From JAZDRH01 sp047470865 (lineage in GTDB: Bacteria > Pseudomonadota > Gammaproteobacteria > Pseudomonadales > Pseudomonadaceae), in NCBI RefSeq assembly GCF_047470865.1, contig NZ_JAZDRH010000007.1, positions 67,787-131,786 on the forward strand: a stretch of DNA of 64,000 bases. The letters are read 5' to 3'. Below are positions 42,321-50,264 of the stretch, one piece after another. Position 1 is the first letter of the stretch. Each line of letters begins with the position of its first letter. The position numbers were made by a program, and so were the translations under genes. Under the pieces are notes generated by a model. It worked only from the letters and a program-made list of their open reading frames with translations. It was not told where the DNA came from and made no database searches.

Positions 42321-42342
42321 GTTATATCTTTTTCTATATAAC
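42321..42342. promoter_or_regulatory. Dyad GTTATAT-N8-ATATAAC in the xerD/torE divergent gap
   Basis: The perfect 7-bp arms lie 45 bases upstream of xerD and about 107 before torE. No TorR boxes (CTGTTCATAT) or full FNR/Anr site were found. A lone half-site-like TTGAT occurs at 42378-42382. Role unproven. Confidence 0.35.
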
Positions 42343-42448
42343 TATTAATTCTTAAAAACAGACCCACTTCATAGCTTTTGATATTTTGTTAATAAATACT
42401 TAATTACGAAAAAGATAAGCAATTCACAAAAGCCTGTTTGGAGTCTTT

Positions 42449-42589
42449 ATGCATCAAGATGATACCAATGACCAACCAACGAAACGCCGTGAATGGCTCT
42501 CTTTCTTTACCATTGTTGCCATTGTATTCCCTATTCTAACACTTGGCTTTATTGGGGCTTATGGACTGATAGTTTGGTTAACACAGTAA
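42449..42589 (+). CDS. torE: TorE/NapE-type small membrane protein
   Basis: This 46-codon gene has GGAG five bases before the ATG. The product starts MHQDDTNDQPTKRREWLSFF, followed by a single transmembrane helix (IVAIVFPILTLGFIGAYGLI) and a short WLTQ end. This is the NapE/TorE family, found as the first gene of tor and nap operons in several gammaproteobacteria. It is an inner-membrane protein of unproven role in electron transfer. torC follows 12 bp later. Confidence 0.85.
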   Translation: MHQDDTNDQPTKRREWLSFFTIVAIVFPILTLGFIGAYGLIVWLTQ

Positions 42590-42601
42590 AGGGAGGTCAG
42601 C

Positions 42602-43786
42602 GTGTTTAAATTAATAAAAATATTCTGGAACACTATTAGCAAACCTGCCACAAAAATTAGCTTAGGTGTTCTAACTGTTGTGAGTTTCTTGGCTGGAATT
42701 ATTTTTTGGGGTGGATTTAATACCGCCATGGAAGTGACAAATACTGAAGAATTTTGTACCAGTTGTCACGCCATGCGTGACAACCCTTACCAAGAGTTAC
42801 AAGGAACCATTCACTGGAGCAACCGCTCAGGAGTGCGTGCCATTTGTTCTGATTGCCACGTTCCGCATAATTGGACAGATAAAATTGCACGAAAAATGCA
42901 AGCCAGTAATGAAGTATATTCAGCCATTGTTGGCACTATTGATACGCGTGAAAAGTTTTTAGATAGACGCCTTGTGCTCGCTCAGCGCGAATGGAACCGT
43001 ATGAGCAAAAATGGCTCGCTAGAATGTCGAAACTGCCATGATTATAAGAGCATGGATTTCTCCAAAATGTCGCTTAAAGCACAAACTCAAATGCGTGCCG
43101 CCGCCGCTCGCAACCAAAGCTGCATTGATTGCCATAAAGGTATTGCACACCATCTACCTGAAATGGGTAATTCATTAGATCCAAAACTACAAGCACTCAT
43201 TAGTCAGAACAACCATCTATCTTACAAAAACACACATACCTATTACCCTATTGTTGAAACTAAACTCTATAAAGACCCCGCTTTAACTGAAGAAGTGGGC
43301 ACACTTTTAGCTGCTACGCCATTACAACTCACACAAGAAAAAGACAAAGCATTGCAGGTTTCTATTGACGCTTGGCGTAAAGATAAAGGCTTTGGTCGTG
43401 TTCTCTATAACGATTTTGGGTTAAATATTCGCTCTGCTATTTTGGAGAAAGATTTTGCCCAAAGTGATGCCATCAATATCCTCAATAAAAAAGAAGATGA
43501 CATGACTGGGCTAGATTGGCAGCAGGTCAAATTAACTGGCTGGGTGAAATCTGAAAACCTGACAGATAAAGTAGATCACCTATGGGATTACGCAAAAGAT
43601 ACTTACCAAAGCAATTGTAGCGTCTGCCACGCTCAACCTGCTGTCGACCATTTTGATGCTAACACTTGGCCAGGATTATTTGATGGCATGGTGGGGTTCA
43701 CCAATATGAACAAGCAAACTCAAAGTTTGGTACTCAAATACCTGCAATCACACTCTTCTGATTTTGCAAATAAACAGGAGCATTAA
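42602..43786 (+). CDS. torC: Pentaheme c-type cytochrome TorC
   Basis: This membrane-anchored cytochrome passes electrons from menaquinol to TorA. The start is GTG with GGAGG upstream. One N-terminal transmembrane helix spans residues ~19-38. The five CxxCH heme sites are at residues 52-56 (CTSCH), 82-86 (CSDCH), 142-146 (CRNCH), 174-178 (CIDCH) and 339-343 (CSVCH). The first four form the NapC/NirT-like domain and the fifth lies in the TorC-specific C-terminal domain. The 394-residue length matches TorC/TorY. The gene is two bases from torA. Confidence 0.95.
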   Translation: MFKLIKIFWNTISKPATKISLGVLTVVSFLAGIIFWGGFNTAMEVTNTEEFCTSCHAMRDNPYQELQGTIHWSNRSGVRAICSDCHVPHNWTDKIARKMQASNEVYSAIVGTIDTREKFLDRRLVLAQREWNRMSKNGSLECRNCHDYKSMDFSKMSLKAQTQMRAAAARNQSCIDCHKGIAHHLPEMGNSLDPKLQALISQNNHLSYKNTHTYYPIVETKLYKDPALTEEVGTLLAATPLQLTQEKDKALQVSIDAWRKDKGFGRVLYNDFGLNIRSAILEKDFAQSDAINILNKKEDDMTGLDWQQVKLTGWVKSENLTDKVDHLWDYAKDTYQSNCSVCHAQPAVDHFDANTWPGLFDGMVGFTNMNKQTQSLVLKYLQSHSSDFANKQEH

Positions 43787-43788
43787 TA

Positions 43789-46275
43789 ATGACGACACCT
43801 CTCTCCACTAGCCGCCGCCGTTTACTCCAAGGCTCTCTAGTAGCAGGTGTGAGCGCTTTATTTGCACCGAGTTTAACTGTCAAAGGTATGGCGCGGGCAG
43901 CTCAAGCAGGTGCCACCAGCCAATGGAAAATCTCTGGCTCGCACTGGGGCGCATTGCGCGCCCGCATCGCCAATGGTGAAATTGCAGAAGTGGTTGCCTT
44001 TGAAAAAGATAAAAACCCAACGGATATGCTTAATGGTATTCGCGGGCTAGTCCACAACCCTTCTCGCATTCGCTATCCCATGGTGCGTTTAGATTGGCTA
44101 CGCAATAAAGAAAAAAGTGATAGAAGCCAGCGTGGAGATAACCGTTTCGTTCGCGTCACTTGGGACGAAGCTATTGATCTTTTTTACGAGGAACTCGAAC
44201 GTATCCAGCAAACCTATGGTCCTTCTGGCTTATATGCTGGTGCTACTGGCTGGCGGCAAACAGGACAAATACACAGCTGTGGCAACCATATGAATCGTGC
44301 TATTGCCATGCACGGCAGCTTTGTTAGTAAAGCAGGCGATTACTCTACTGGCGCTGGCCAAGTAATAATGCCTTATGTACTAGGCTCAACTGAAGTCTAT
44401 GCGCAAGGCACTTCATGGCCATTAATCCTTGAAAACAGCAAGCTTATTGTGTTTTGGGCGAACGACCCAATTAAAAACCTACAGGTTGGCTGGAACTGTG
44501 AAACACATGAATCCTATGAGTACTTCAAGCAGCTCAAAGAAAAAATAGCCAATAAAGAAATTCGGGTTATCAGTATTGACCCTGTAAAAAGTAAAACTCA
44601 AAACTACTTAGGCTGTGAGCAAATCCAATTAAACCCGCTCACTGATGTGGCATTTATGTTGGCTATCTGCCATACGCTGTACACTGAAAACTTACATGAT
44701 ACAGCCTTTCTAGAAACTTATACGCTGGGTTTTGAACGCTTTATTCCTTATGTTTTAGGCAAGACAGAAGATAGCATTGAAAAAACACCAGAATGGGCAG
44801 AAACAATCTGTGGCGTACCTGCTGATACCATTCGTGAATTTTCCCGCCTACTGGTTCAAGATCGTACTCAATTGATGTTTGGCTGGGCAGTACAGCGCCA
44901 GCAACATGGTGAACAGCCTTATTGGATGGGAGCCATTATTGCTTCTATGATTGGACAAATTGGTTTAGCTGGCGGAGGCATTAGTTATTCACATCACTAC
45001 AGTGGTATTGGCGTACCTGCAACTAGCGCTGCCAGTCCAGGCGCCTTTCCGCTAAACCCTGATGAAGGTGTTACACCTAAATACACCAATAAGGATTATC
45101 GCGGTGTTTCTGCTGTTATGCCTGTTGCTCGATGGATAGATGCGTTGCTTAAGCCCAACACTGTGATTGATTATAACGGCAGCAAAGTGACGCTCCCTGG
45201 TTTTAAAATGGCCGTCTTTTGTGGCTGTAATCCATGGCATCACCATCAAGATCACAACCGCATGCAACAAGCTTTTCAAGCATTAGAGACGGTTGTCACT
45301 GTTGACTATTCCTGGAATGCTACTTGCCGTTTTTCTGATATTGTTTTACCTGCTTGCACACAATTTGAACGCAATGATATTGATGTATATGGCGCTTATT
45401 GCACGCGAGGAATATTAGCTATGCAGCGCTTGGTTGATCCGCTCTATCAATCACGTACAGATATGCATATTTTCCACGAGCTAACCAAACGTTTTGGCAA
45501 GGCTGATGCCTACTCACGCAAACTAGATGAAATGCAATGGATTGAGCTGTTATACGAAGAATGTCGTGAAGCCAATAAAGCCCAATATCCAATGCCTCCT
45601 TTTACTGAATTTTGGCAAACAGGCTACGTCGACTTCGGAGAAGGTCAAAACTGGGTACGCCACGCCGAATTTCGTGAAGATCCTGAAATTAACGCTTTGG
45701 GCACGCCATCAGGCTTTATTGAAATCTATAGCCGAAAAATTGCGAGTTTTAACTATCCAGACTGCAAGGGGCACCCTACCTGGATGGAGAAAGCTGAGCG
45801 CTCACACGGCGGGCCTTTGTCTAGCCAATTTCCCATTTGGCTGCAATCTTCACATCCCGACCAACGCTTACATTCACAAATGTGTGAATCGGACGAATAC
45901 CGTGCCACTTATAGTGTACAAGGGCGAGAGCCCATTTATATGAACGCTACGGATGCGAAATCGCGTGGAATCAAAGATGGCGATCTCGTGCGTGTCTTCA
46001 ATAATCGTGGGCAAGTACTCGTAGGCGTACGTATTTCAGATAATTTTCCTACAGGGGTCGCCCGCATCCATGAGGGAGGCTGGTACGCACCTTTAAGCAC
46101 TGAAAAAGGAGCTCTAGATACCTATGGTAGCGCCAATACATTAACCCTTGATATTGGTACTTCTCGATTAGCCCAAGCAACCAGTGCAAATACATGCTTA
46201 GTAGAGATTGAGAAGTTCACAGGAAAAGTTCCTCCAGTAACAGCCTTTGGCGGACCAGAAGTAGTAGAAATCTAG
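43789..46275 (+). CDS. torA: Periplasmic TMAO reductase TorA
   Basis: This 828-residue molybdopterin enzyme of the DMSO-reductase family reduces trimethylamine N-oxide. A Tat signal is evident (STSRRRLLQGSLVAGVSALF). The molybdenum-ligand serine is in SKAGDYSTGAGQ near residue 190. Pterin-binding parts include FWANDPIKNLQVGW near 223 and SIDPVKSKTQNY near 262. No N-terminal [4Fe-4S] cysteine motif, as expected for TorA. It lies between torC and torD in a tight operon; torD starts one base after its stop. TorZ or BisC would be the alternatives but the context fits TorA. Confidence 0.95.
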   Translation: MTTPLSTSRRRLLQGSLVAGVSALFAPSLTVKGMARAAQAGATSQWKISGSHWGALRARIANGEIAEVVAFEKDKNPTDMLNGIRGLVHNPSRIRYPMVRLDWLRNKEKSDRSQRGDNRFVRVTWDEAIDLFYEELERIQQTYGPSGLYAGATGWRQTGQIHSCGNHMNRAIAMHGSFVSKAGDYSTGAGQVIMPYVLGSTEVYAQGTSWPLILENSKLIVFWANDPIKNLQVGWNCETHESYEYFKQLKEKIANKEIRVISIDPVKSKTQNYLGCEQIQLNPLTDVAFMLAICHTLYTENLHDTAFLETYTLGFERFIPYVLGKTEDSIEKTPEWAETICGVPADTIREFSRLLVQDRTQLMFGWAVQRQQHGEQPYWMGAIIASMIGQIGLAGGGISYSHHYSGIGVPATSAASPGAFPLNPDEGVTPKYTNKDYRGVSAVMPVARWIDALLKPNTVIDYNGSKVTLPGFKMAVFCGCNPWHHHQDHNRMQQAFQALETVVTVDYSWNATCRFSDIVLPACTQFERNDIDVYGAYCTRGILAMQRLVDPLYQSRTDMHIFHELTKRFGKADAYSRKLDEMQWIELLYEECREANKAQYPMPPFTEFWQTGYVDFGEGQNWVRHAEFREDPEINALGTPSGFIEIYSRKIASFNYPDCKGHPTWMEKAERSHGGPLSSQFPIWLQSSHPDQRLHSQMCESDEYRATYSVQGREPIYMNATDAKSRGIKDGDLVRVFNNRGQVLVGVRISDNFPTGVARIHEGGWYAPLSTEKGALDTYGSANTLTLDIGTSRLAQATSANTCLVEIEKFTGKVPPVTAFGGPEVVEI

Positions 46276-46276
46276 C

Positions 46277-46903
46277 ATGTTAAATGAAGTAGAACGCAGC
46301 ACTTTGTACCGTTTATTAGCAGGACTAATCCTACAAGAGTTACAAGGTCTGCGTTTTTTAGCCCTAAAAGATCACTGGCAAAGCCTTTTTAGTAACCTTG
46401 CTATTGCTCAAGAGTCGCTTAGCCCTACATGCCAGCGTTGTTTAGCTGCCATACAACATCTACTTACAAGCAAGGACGCAGAGCTAGAGTTACGTGCTGA
46501 TTTCACACAGCTCTTTTTGCAGGATGCCAGTAAAACCAGTGCAGCCCCCTATGCAAGCCTTTATCAAGAGCAACCAAGCTTAGGAACCGTAAACCCAGCA
46601 CTAATGGAGTGGTTTGACTATACGCAGCTAAAACTGAATGAGCATTATCATGAAACCAAGGATCATTTGGCGGCCTTGCTTGAGCTTATGGCTCACCTAA
46701 TTGAGCAAAATGACCACTCAGCTCAGCAAGCTTTTCTTAACGAACAAGTTTTGACTTGGTTACCTAAATGGGCACAACGTTGTCAGAAAACGAACTTAAG
46801 CAGTGACTTTTACCCAGCAGTAGCTCAACTCACTCTTGATTTTTGCAAGCAAGATCAAAATAATATGAAATTTCGATTTAACGGAAAACCCAGTAAAAGC
46901 TAA
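46277..46903 (+). CDS. torD: TorA-specific chaperone TorD
   Basis: This 208-residue helical protein is of the TorD/DmsD family. It binds the Tat signal of TorA and aids insertion of the molybdopterin cofactor before export. Family features: LRADFTQLFLQDASKTSAAPYASLYQE (in pieces) near residue 75 and a hydrophobic helical N-terminus (ERSTLYRLLAGLILQELQGLRFL). The start overlaps no gene but is one base after torA. It ends the torECAD operon, and is convergent with the MFS gene. The sensor-regulator genes torS, torT and torR are not nearby. Confidence 0.93.
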   Translation: MLNEVERSTLYRLLAGLILQELQGLRFLALKDHWQSLFSNLAIAQESLSPTCQRCLAAIQHLLTSKDAELELRADFTQLFLQDASKTSAAPYASLYQEQPSLGTVNPALMEWFDYTQLKLNEHYHETKDHLAALLELMAHLIEQNDHSAQQAFLNEQVLTWLPKWAQRCQKTNLSSDFYPAVAQLTLDFCKQDQNNMKFRFNGKPSKS

Positions 46904-46918
46904 CGCTACCTACTACTC

Positions 46919-48283
46919 TTAAGGTCGGTTCTGTACTTGCGACATACGTAAGCCACTAAATGCAGCGCCCGCCACAGCTAAGCTAAAAGCTAACCAAACG
47001 CTCGTATGCACAGGCGTATTAGACCAGTTGAAGAACACCGCAACTAAGGTAGCCCCCATAGTTTGCCCTGTTAGCCTTGCTGTTCCTAACATTCCACTGG
47101 CAGCGCCACTTCGAGAGACAGGCGCAGCACTGATAATAGTGTAGTTATTTGGTGACTGAAATAATGCAAAGCCAATACCACACAATGCAATACGCCAAAT
47201 AAAATCAAAATTAGAGGGGTTAGCTGGCAGTAATGCTAAAAAAGCCAGCCCTGTGGCAAAAATACTCAGCCCCAACAGGCCTAATAATCCAGCATGCACA
47301 CGCTCAACCAGGCGTCCAGCAAGTGGCGCAACACACATAACTGCAATTGGCCAAGGCGTTAGCAGTAAACCTGTTTTAACTACGCTATAGCCGAGCATAT
47401 TTTGCAAGAAGAACGGTAGTACCACTAAGGTTGCCATTTGTGCAGTAAAAGCACAAATAGAAGTAATCAAAGAAATACTAAAAATAGGAATTCGCAACAA
47501 ATCAACAGGTAATAATGGCGAATGTCGTCCTAGTTGACGCTTGACTAAAAAATAACCACTTACACAGCAAGCTAACAGCATAGTAAGAATTAATAACCAA
47601 TGATATTGATGCGCCACACCGCTAATAGCTAGAAAAAATAGAGCAAATGTAATCCCATTTAATACAGCGCTAGGCGTATCAAATGAAGTCGCTACTTTTT
47701 TAGGTGTTTTACTGGGTAAAAACTGAAACGCTAAAATAACCGAAATAATGCCAATTGGTAGATTTATTAAAAAGAGCCAATGCCATGAGGCAAAAGACAA
47801 TATTAAAGCGGCAATACTTGGTCCTGCAGCAGCAGATAAAGCAACAACCATTGAATTGATTGCAATCCCACGCCCTAGATGAGTAGGGGAATATATTTGC
47901 CGTACTAACGCCGTATTAACGCTCATAACAGCAGCTGAAGAAAACCCTTGCAACATACGCCCAGCCACCAAAACCTCTAAGTTAGAAGCCAGCGCGCACA
48001 CCAATGAGGAGAAAATAAAAGCAAGCAAGCCACATTGGTAAACCTTTTTATAGCCTATGCGATCTCCCAAGTAAGACAGAGACAACAAAGAAATCACAAT
48101 AGCTAACTGAAAAGCATTTATGACCCAGATGGACTCCGCTTCGGAGACATGGAAATCTTTCGCTATACTAGGCAATGCCACATTAACAATAGCACCATCC
48201 AATACGGATAACATAATGCCTAGGGCTATTGCAGTAATAGCGCCATAGCGTTGCGGAATAGGTAACCCTTGATGCTCGACCAT
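46919..48283 (-). CDS. DHA2-type (EmrB/QacA) MFS transporter
   Basis: This 454-residue protein has about 14 transmembrane helices. Motifs of the DHA2 group: LDGAIVNVALPSIAKDFHVSEAESIWVINAF (in pieces) near residue 27, LGDRIGYKKVYQCGLL near 75, GRMLQGFSSAAVMSVNTALVRQ (in pieces) near 108, and GPSIAALILSFASWHWLFLINLPIG (in pieces) near 150. It is a proton-driven drug or organic-compound exporter; substrate unknown. The ATG at 48283 (MVEHQGLPIPQRYG) is chosen over a TTG. It stands alone. Confidence 0.88.
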   Translation of the reverse strand: MVEHQGLPIPQRYGAITAIALGIMLSVLDGAIVNVALPSIAKDFHVSEAESIWVINAFQLAIVISLLSLSYLGDRIGYKKVYQCGLLAFIFSSLVCALASNLEVLVAGRMLQGFSSAAVMSVNTALVRQIYSPTHLGRGIAINSMVVALSAAAGPSIAALILSFASWHWLFLINLPIGIISVILAFQFLPSKTPKKVATSFDTPSAVLNGITFALFFLAISGVAHQYHWLLILTMLLACCVSGYFLVKRQLGRHSPLLPVDLLRIPIFSISLITSICAFTAQMATLVVLPFFLQNMLGYSVVKTGLLLTPWPIAVMCVAPLAGRLVERVHAGLLGLLGLSIFATGLAFLALLPANPSNFDFIWRIALCGIGFALFQSPNNYTIISAAPVSRSGAASGMLGTARLTGQTMGATLVAVFFNWSNTPVHTSVWLAFSLAVAGAAFSGLRMSQVQNRP

Positions 48284-48634
48284 GAAAATCAACTAAATTA
48301 AATATTAAAACTGACTTAGTTAAACATAAATACTATCTAAAAAGGCAGCATATCATTTCTTGTATCATTAAAACGCTGCTTGCTCTCACCATTAGCCAAA
48401 GCTATGGCGGCCAACTCAACTAGACACAAAGCTACTAGTAACTAGCCAAGCTTAGCTCATACTATTAGATTTAAACGTAACACCTTACTCACTAAACCCA
48501 CTAAACTGATAACTTAAGCCTAGCCTCCTAGTGAATATATTAACTGTACTGACTCACAGCGGGAAACTCACATGTAGATTACACTCTTTCGCTAACAGCA
48601 CCTGACTTAAGCCACAAGAAAAAGGATGTCCCCG
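48284..48634. other. 351-bp gap between the MFS and alpha/beta-hydrolase genes
   Basis: No gene seen. AT-rich in its left part; it contains imperfect repeats of GCTTAG/AAGC type and a GCAGC ... GCTGC pair spanning ~48345-48380 with a long loop. No convincing promoter hexamers. Confidence 0.5.
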
Positions 48635-49627
48635 ATGCTCACTCAACTTCTACAATACCTCTTCTGGATTTCACTTCTTTTAGCTGCGCTATATTGGCTA
48701 GCAGGTTACTACAAAAAAAAGGTTGAGCATCTATTGCCACCTAAGGGTAAGTTTATTCAAGTAAAACAACATCGTATTCACTACCGAGAATATGGACAAG
48801 GACCTTATTTATTACTGATTCATGGTTTAACTGGTAATACAGGCGATCTTTGCTATAAACTTGCCCCTAAGCTAGCTGAAAACTTTCATGTTATAGTTAT
48901 GGATCGCTTAGGTTGTGGCTACTCCAGCCAAACATCAGAAATCTATGCCGATATTAGTTTTCAAGCAGATCTCGCCGCTGACTTTTTAGCAGCACTAAAT
49001 ATTAAAAAAGCCTATATTGCAGGACATTCGCTTGGCGGAGCTATTAGCCTTAACTTCGCAGTGCATCACCCTGAAATGACCGAGGCTTTGCTGCTTATAT
49101 CTCCTGTAAGCATGCCAACCAATCAACTTCCATTTCCATTTACCTTACTTTATTTCTTACGCCCAGATCCTGTCCGTCGTTTTGCTAGCCGTTTTTTAGT
49201 TACACCCATAGCTTGGTCGACGCGCAATCTATCTATAAAGTCTATTTTTCACCCAGAGCCTGTGCCCTCTAATTTCGCTATCGAAGCAGAAGCGCTCTTA
49301 GGCACGCGCGCAGAAGCACTTTACGGCGCATCTTGTGATATTTTTGGTTGCCAAATAGGTATCACGCCTGAAATGGTTGTACGCTATAAAGAAATCAAGG
49401 TGCCTTGTTCTATTCTTTATGGCACTGCTGATCGGATACTGGACTACCATAAACATGGGTTAGCATTGCAATACTATATCCCTCAGTTAGAAATTACCTT
49501 ATTAGCCAATAAAGGTCATATGATCACGGCTTCAGCGTACGAGCAAATTGCTAGCACAGCTGAACAACTAAAGCATCGAACTGAAACGCAAAATACACTA
49601 ACCACTTTACAACAAAACAATGACTAA
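48635..49627 (+). CDS. Membrane-anchored alpha/beta hydrolase
   Basis: The 330-residue protein has an N-terminal transmembrane helix (LLQYLFWISLLLAALYWLAG) and a full alpha/beta-hydrolase fold. Oxyanion: LIHGLTGNTGD near residue 62; nucleophile GHSLGGAISLN near 128; acid GTADRILDYHKHG near 265; histidine NKGHMITASA near 292. Esterase, lipase or dehalogenase-like activity is possible; the substrate is not evident. The ATG at 48635 is chosen because AAAGG is nine bases upstream, while the ATG at 48626 abuts it. It overlaps the next gene by eight bases. Confidence 0.85.
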   Translation: MLTQLLQYLFWISLLLAALYWLAGYYKKKVEHLLPPKGKFIQVKQHRIHYREYGQGPYLLLIHGLTGNTGDLCYKLAPKLAENFHVIVMDRLGCGYSSQTSEIYADISFQADLAADFLAALNIKKAYIAGHSLGGAISLNFAVHHPEMTEALLLISPVSMPTNQLPFPFTLLYFLRPDPVRRFASRFLVTPIAWSTRNLSIKSIFHPEPVPSNFAIEAEALLGTRAEALYGASCDIFGCQIGITPEMVVRYKEIKVPCSILYGTADRILDYHKHGLALQYYIPQLEITLLANKGHMITASAYEQIASTAEQLKHRTETQNTLTTLQQNND

Positions 49628-50198
49628 TAACGCTCTCCGAAAACTTTCAATTCGAGCACGTTTTGCAGTTGCCTTAACTTGTTTTCGCACAAAGTTAAGG
49701 CAGGAAGGTCTGCATCAAGACCCTGCTATTCGACTATTCTTAAAACAACTAGCCCATTTTACTCAAGCGCAAAGATTAGATAGCTGGGAAGCAGAAATAC
49801 TGAGTTTAACTAACTTAAAATTAAATGCAGAAGATACGCTAAAACAAATTCAGCATTACAATCAAATAGAGTCAACGCAGCTTCACAAAAAGAGCTCAAA
49901 CTGTCTTATTAATCAATTAACAGTGCAACAATATCAAAGCATTAAACAACAGCTACAGTTGCTACCAGAACAACTCAATAACTTATTAGCACTATGCATT
50001 ATGGTAGGACGAAATAACTTATATGCTGGCATAGTAAAATTTAGTATAGAAACACTAGAACCTATGCAAAAAGCACTTGAATTAGTGCCCTTACCCATTC
50101 ATTGGGAGGTTTTAATTCAGCAATATAACTTTAAAGACAACGATGGCTGGGGCAAACCTTTTAACTATGAACACTTTGTTCAAGTGATGAAATCATAA
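49620..50198 (+). CDS. Hypothetical 192-residue protein coupled to the alpha/beta hydrolase
   Basis: I recognise no family. The protein is basic at its N-terminus (MTNNALRKLSIRARFAVALT) and almost wholly helical, rich in Gln and Leu, with a final WGKPFNYEHFVQVMKS. No signal peptide and no clear membrane segment. The ATG lies eight bases inside the hydrolase stop (shared CAATGACTAA), so translation is coupled and the two proteins likely act together. A terminator follows. Confidence 0.65.
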   Translation: MTNNALRKLSIRARFAVALTCFRTKLRQEGLHQDPAIRLFLKQLAHFTQAQRLDSWEAEILSLTNLKLNAEDTLKQIQHYNQIESTQLHKKSSNCLINQLTVQQYQSIKQQLQLLPEQLNNLLALCIMVGRNNLYAGIVKFSIETLEPMQKALELVPLPIHWEVLIQQYNFKDNDGWGKPFNYEHFVQVMKS

Positions 50199-50219
50199 TA
50201 CGTTAAAGCCAAAAATAAA

Positions 50220-50244
50220 AACGCCCTAAACAAGTTAGGGCGTT
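50220..50244. terminator. Bidirectional terminator between the hypothetical gene and the autotransporter
   Basis: AACGCCCTAA / TTAGGGCGTT with loop ACAAG, preceded by AAAAATAAAA and followed by CTTTA. Serves both convergent genes. Confidence 0.85.
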
Positions 50245-50264
50245 CTTTATGCTTCGATTACTAC

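Noticed and set aside
42378..42392. FNR/Anr box upstream of the tor operon
   Set aside because: TTGAT is present but the second half (GTTAA) matches ATCAA at only three of five positions.
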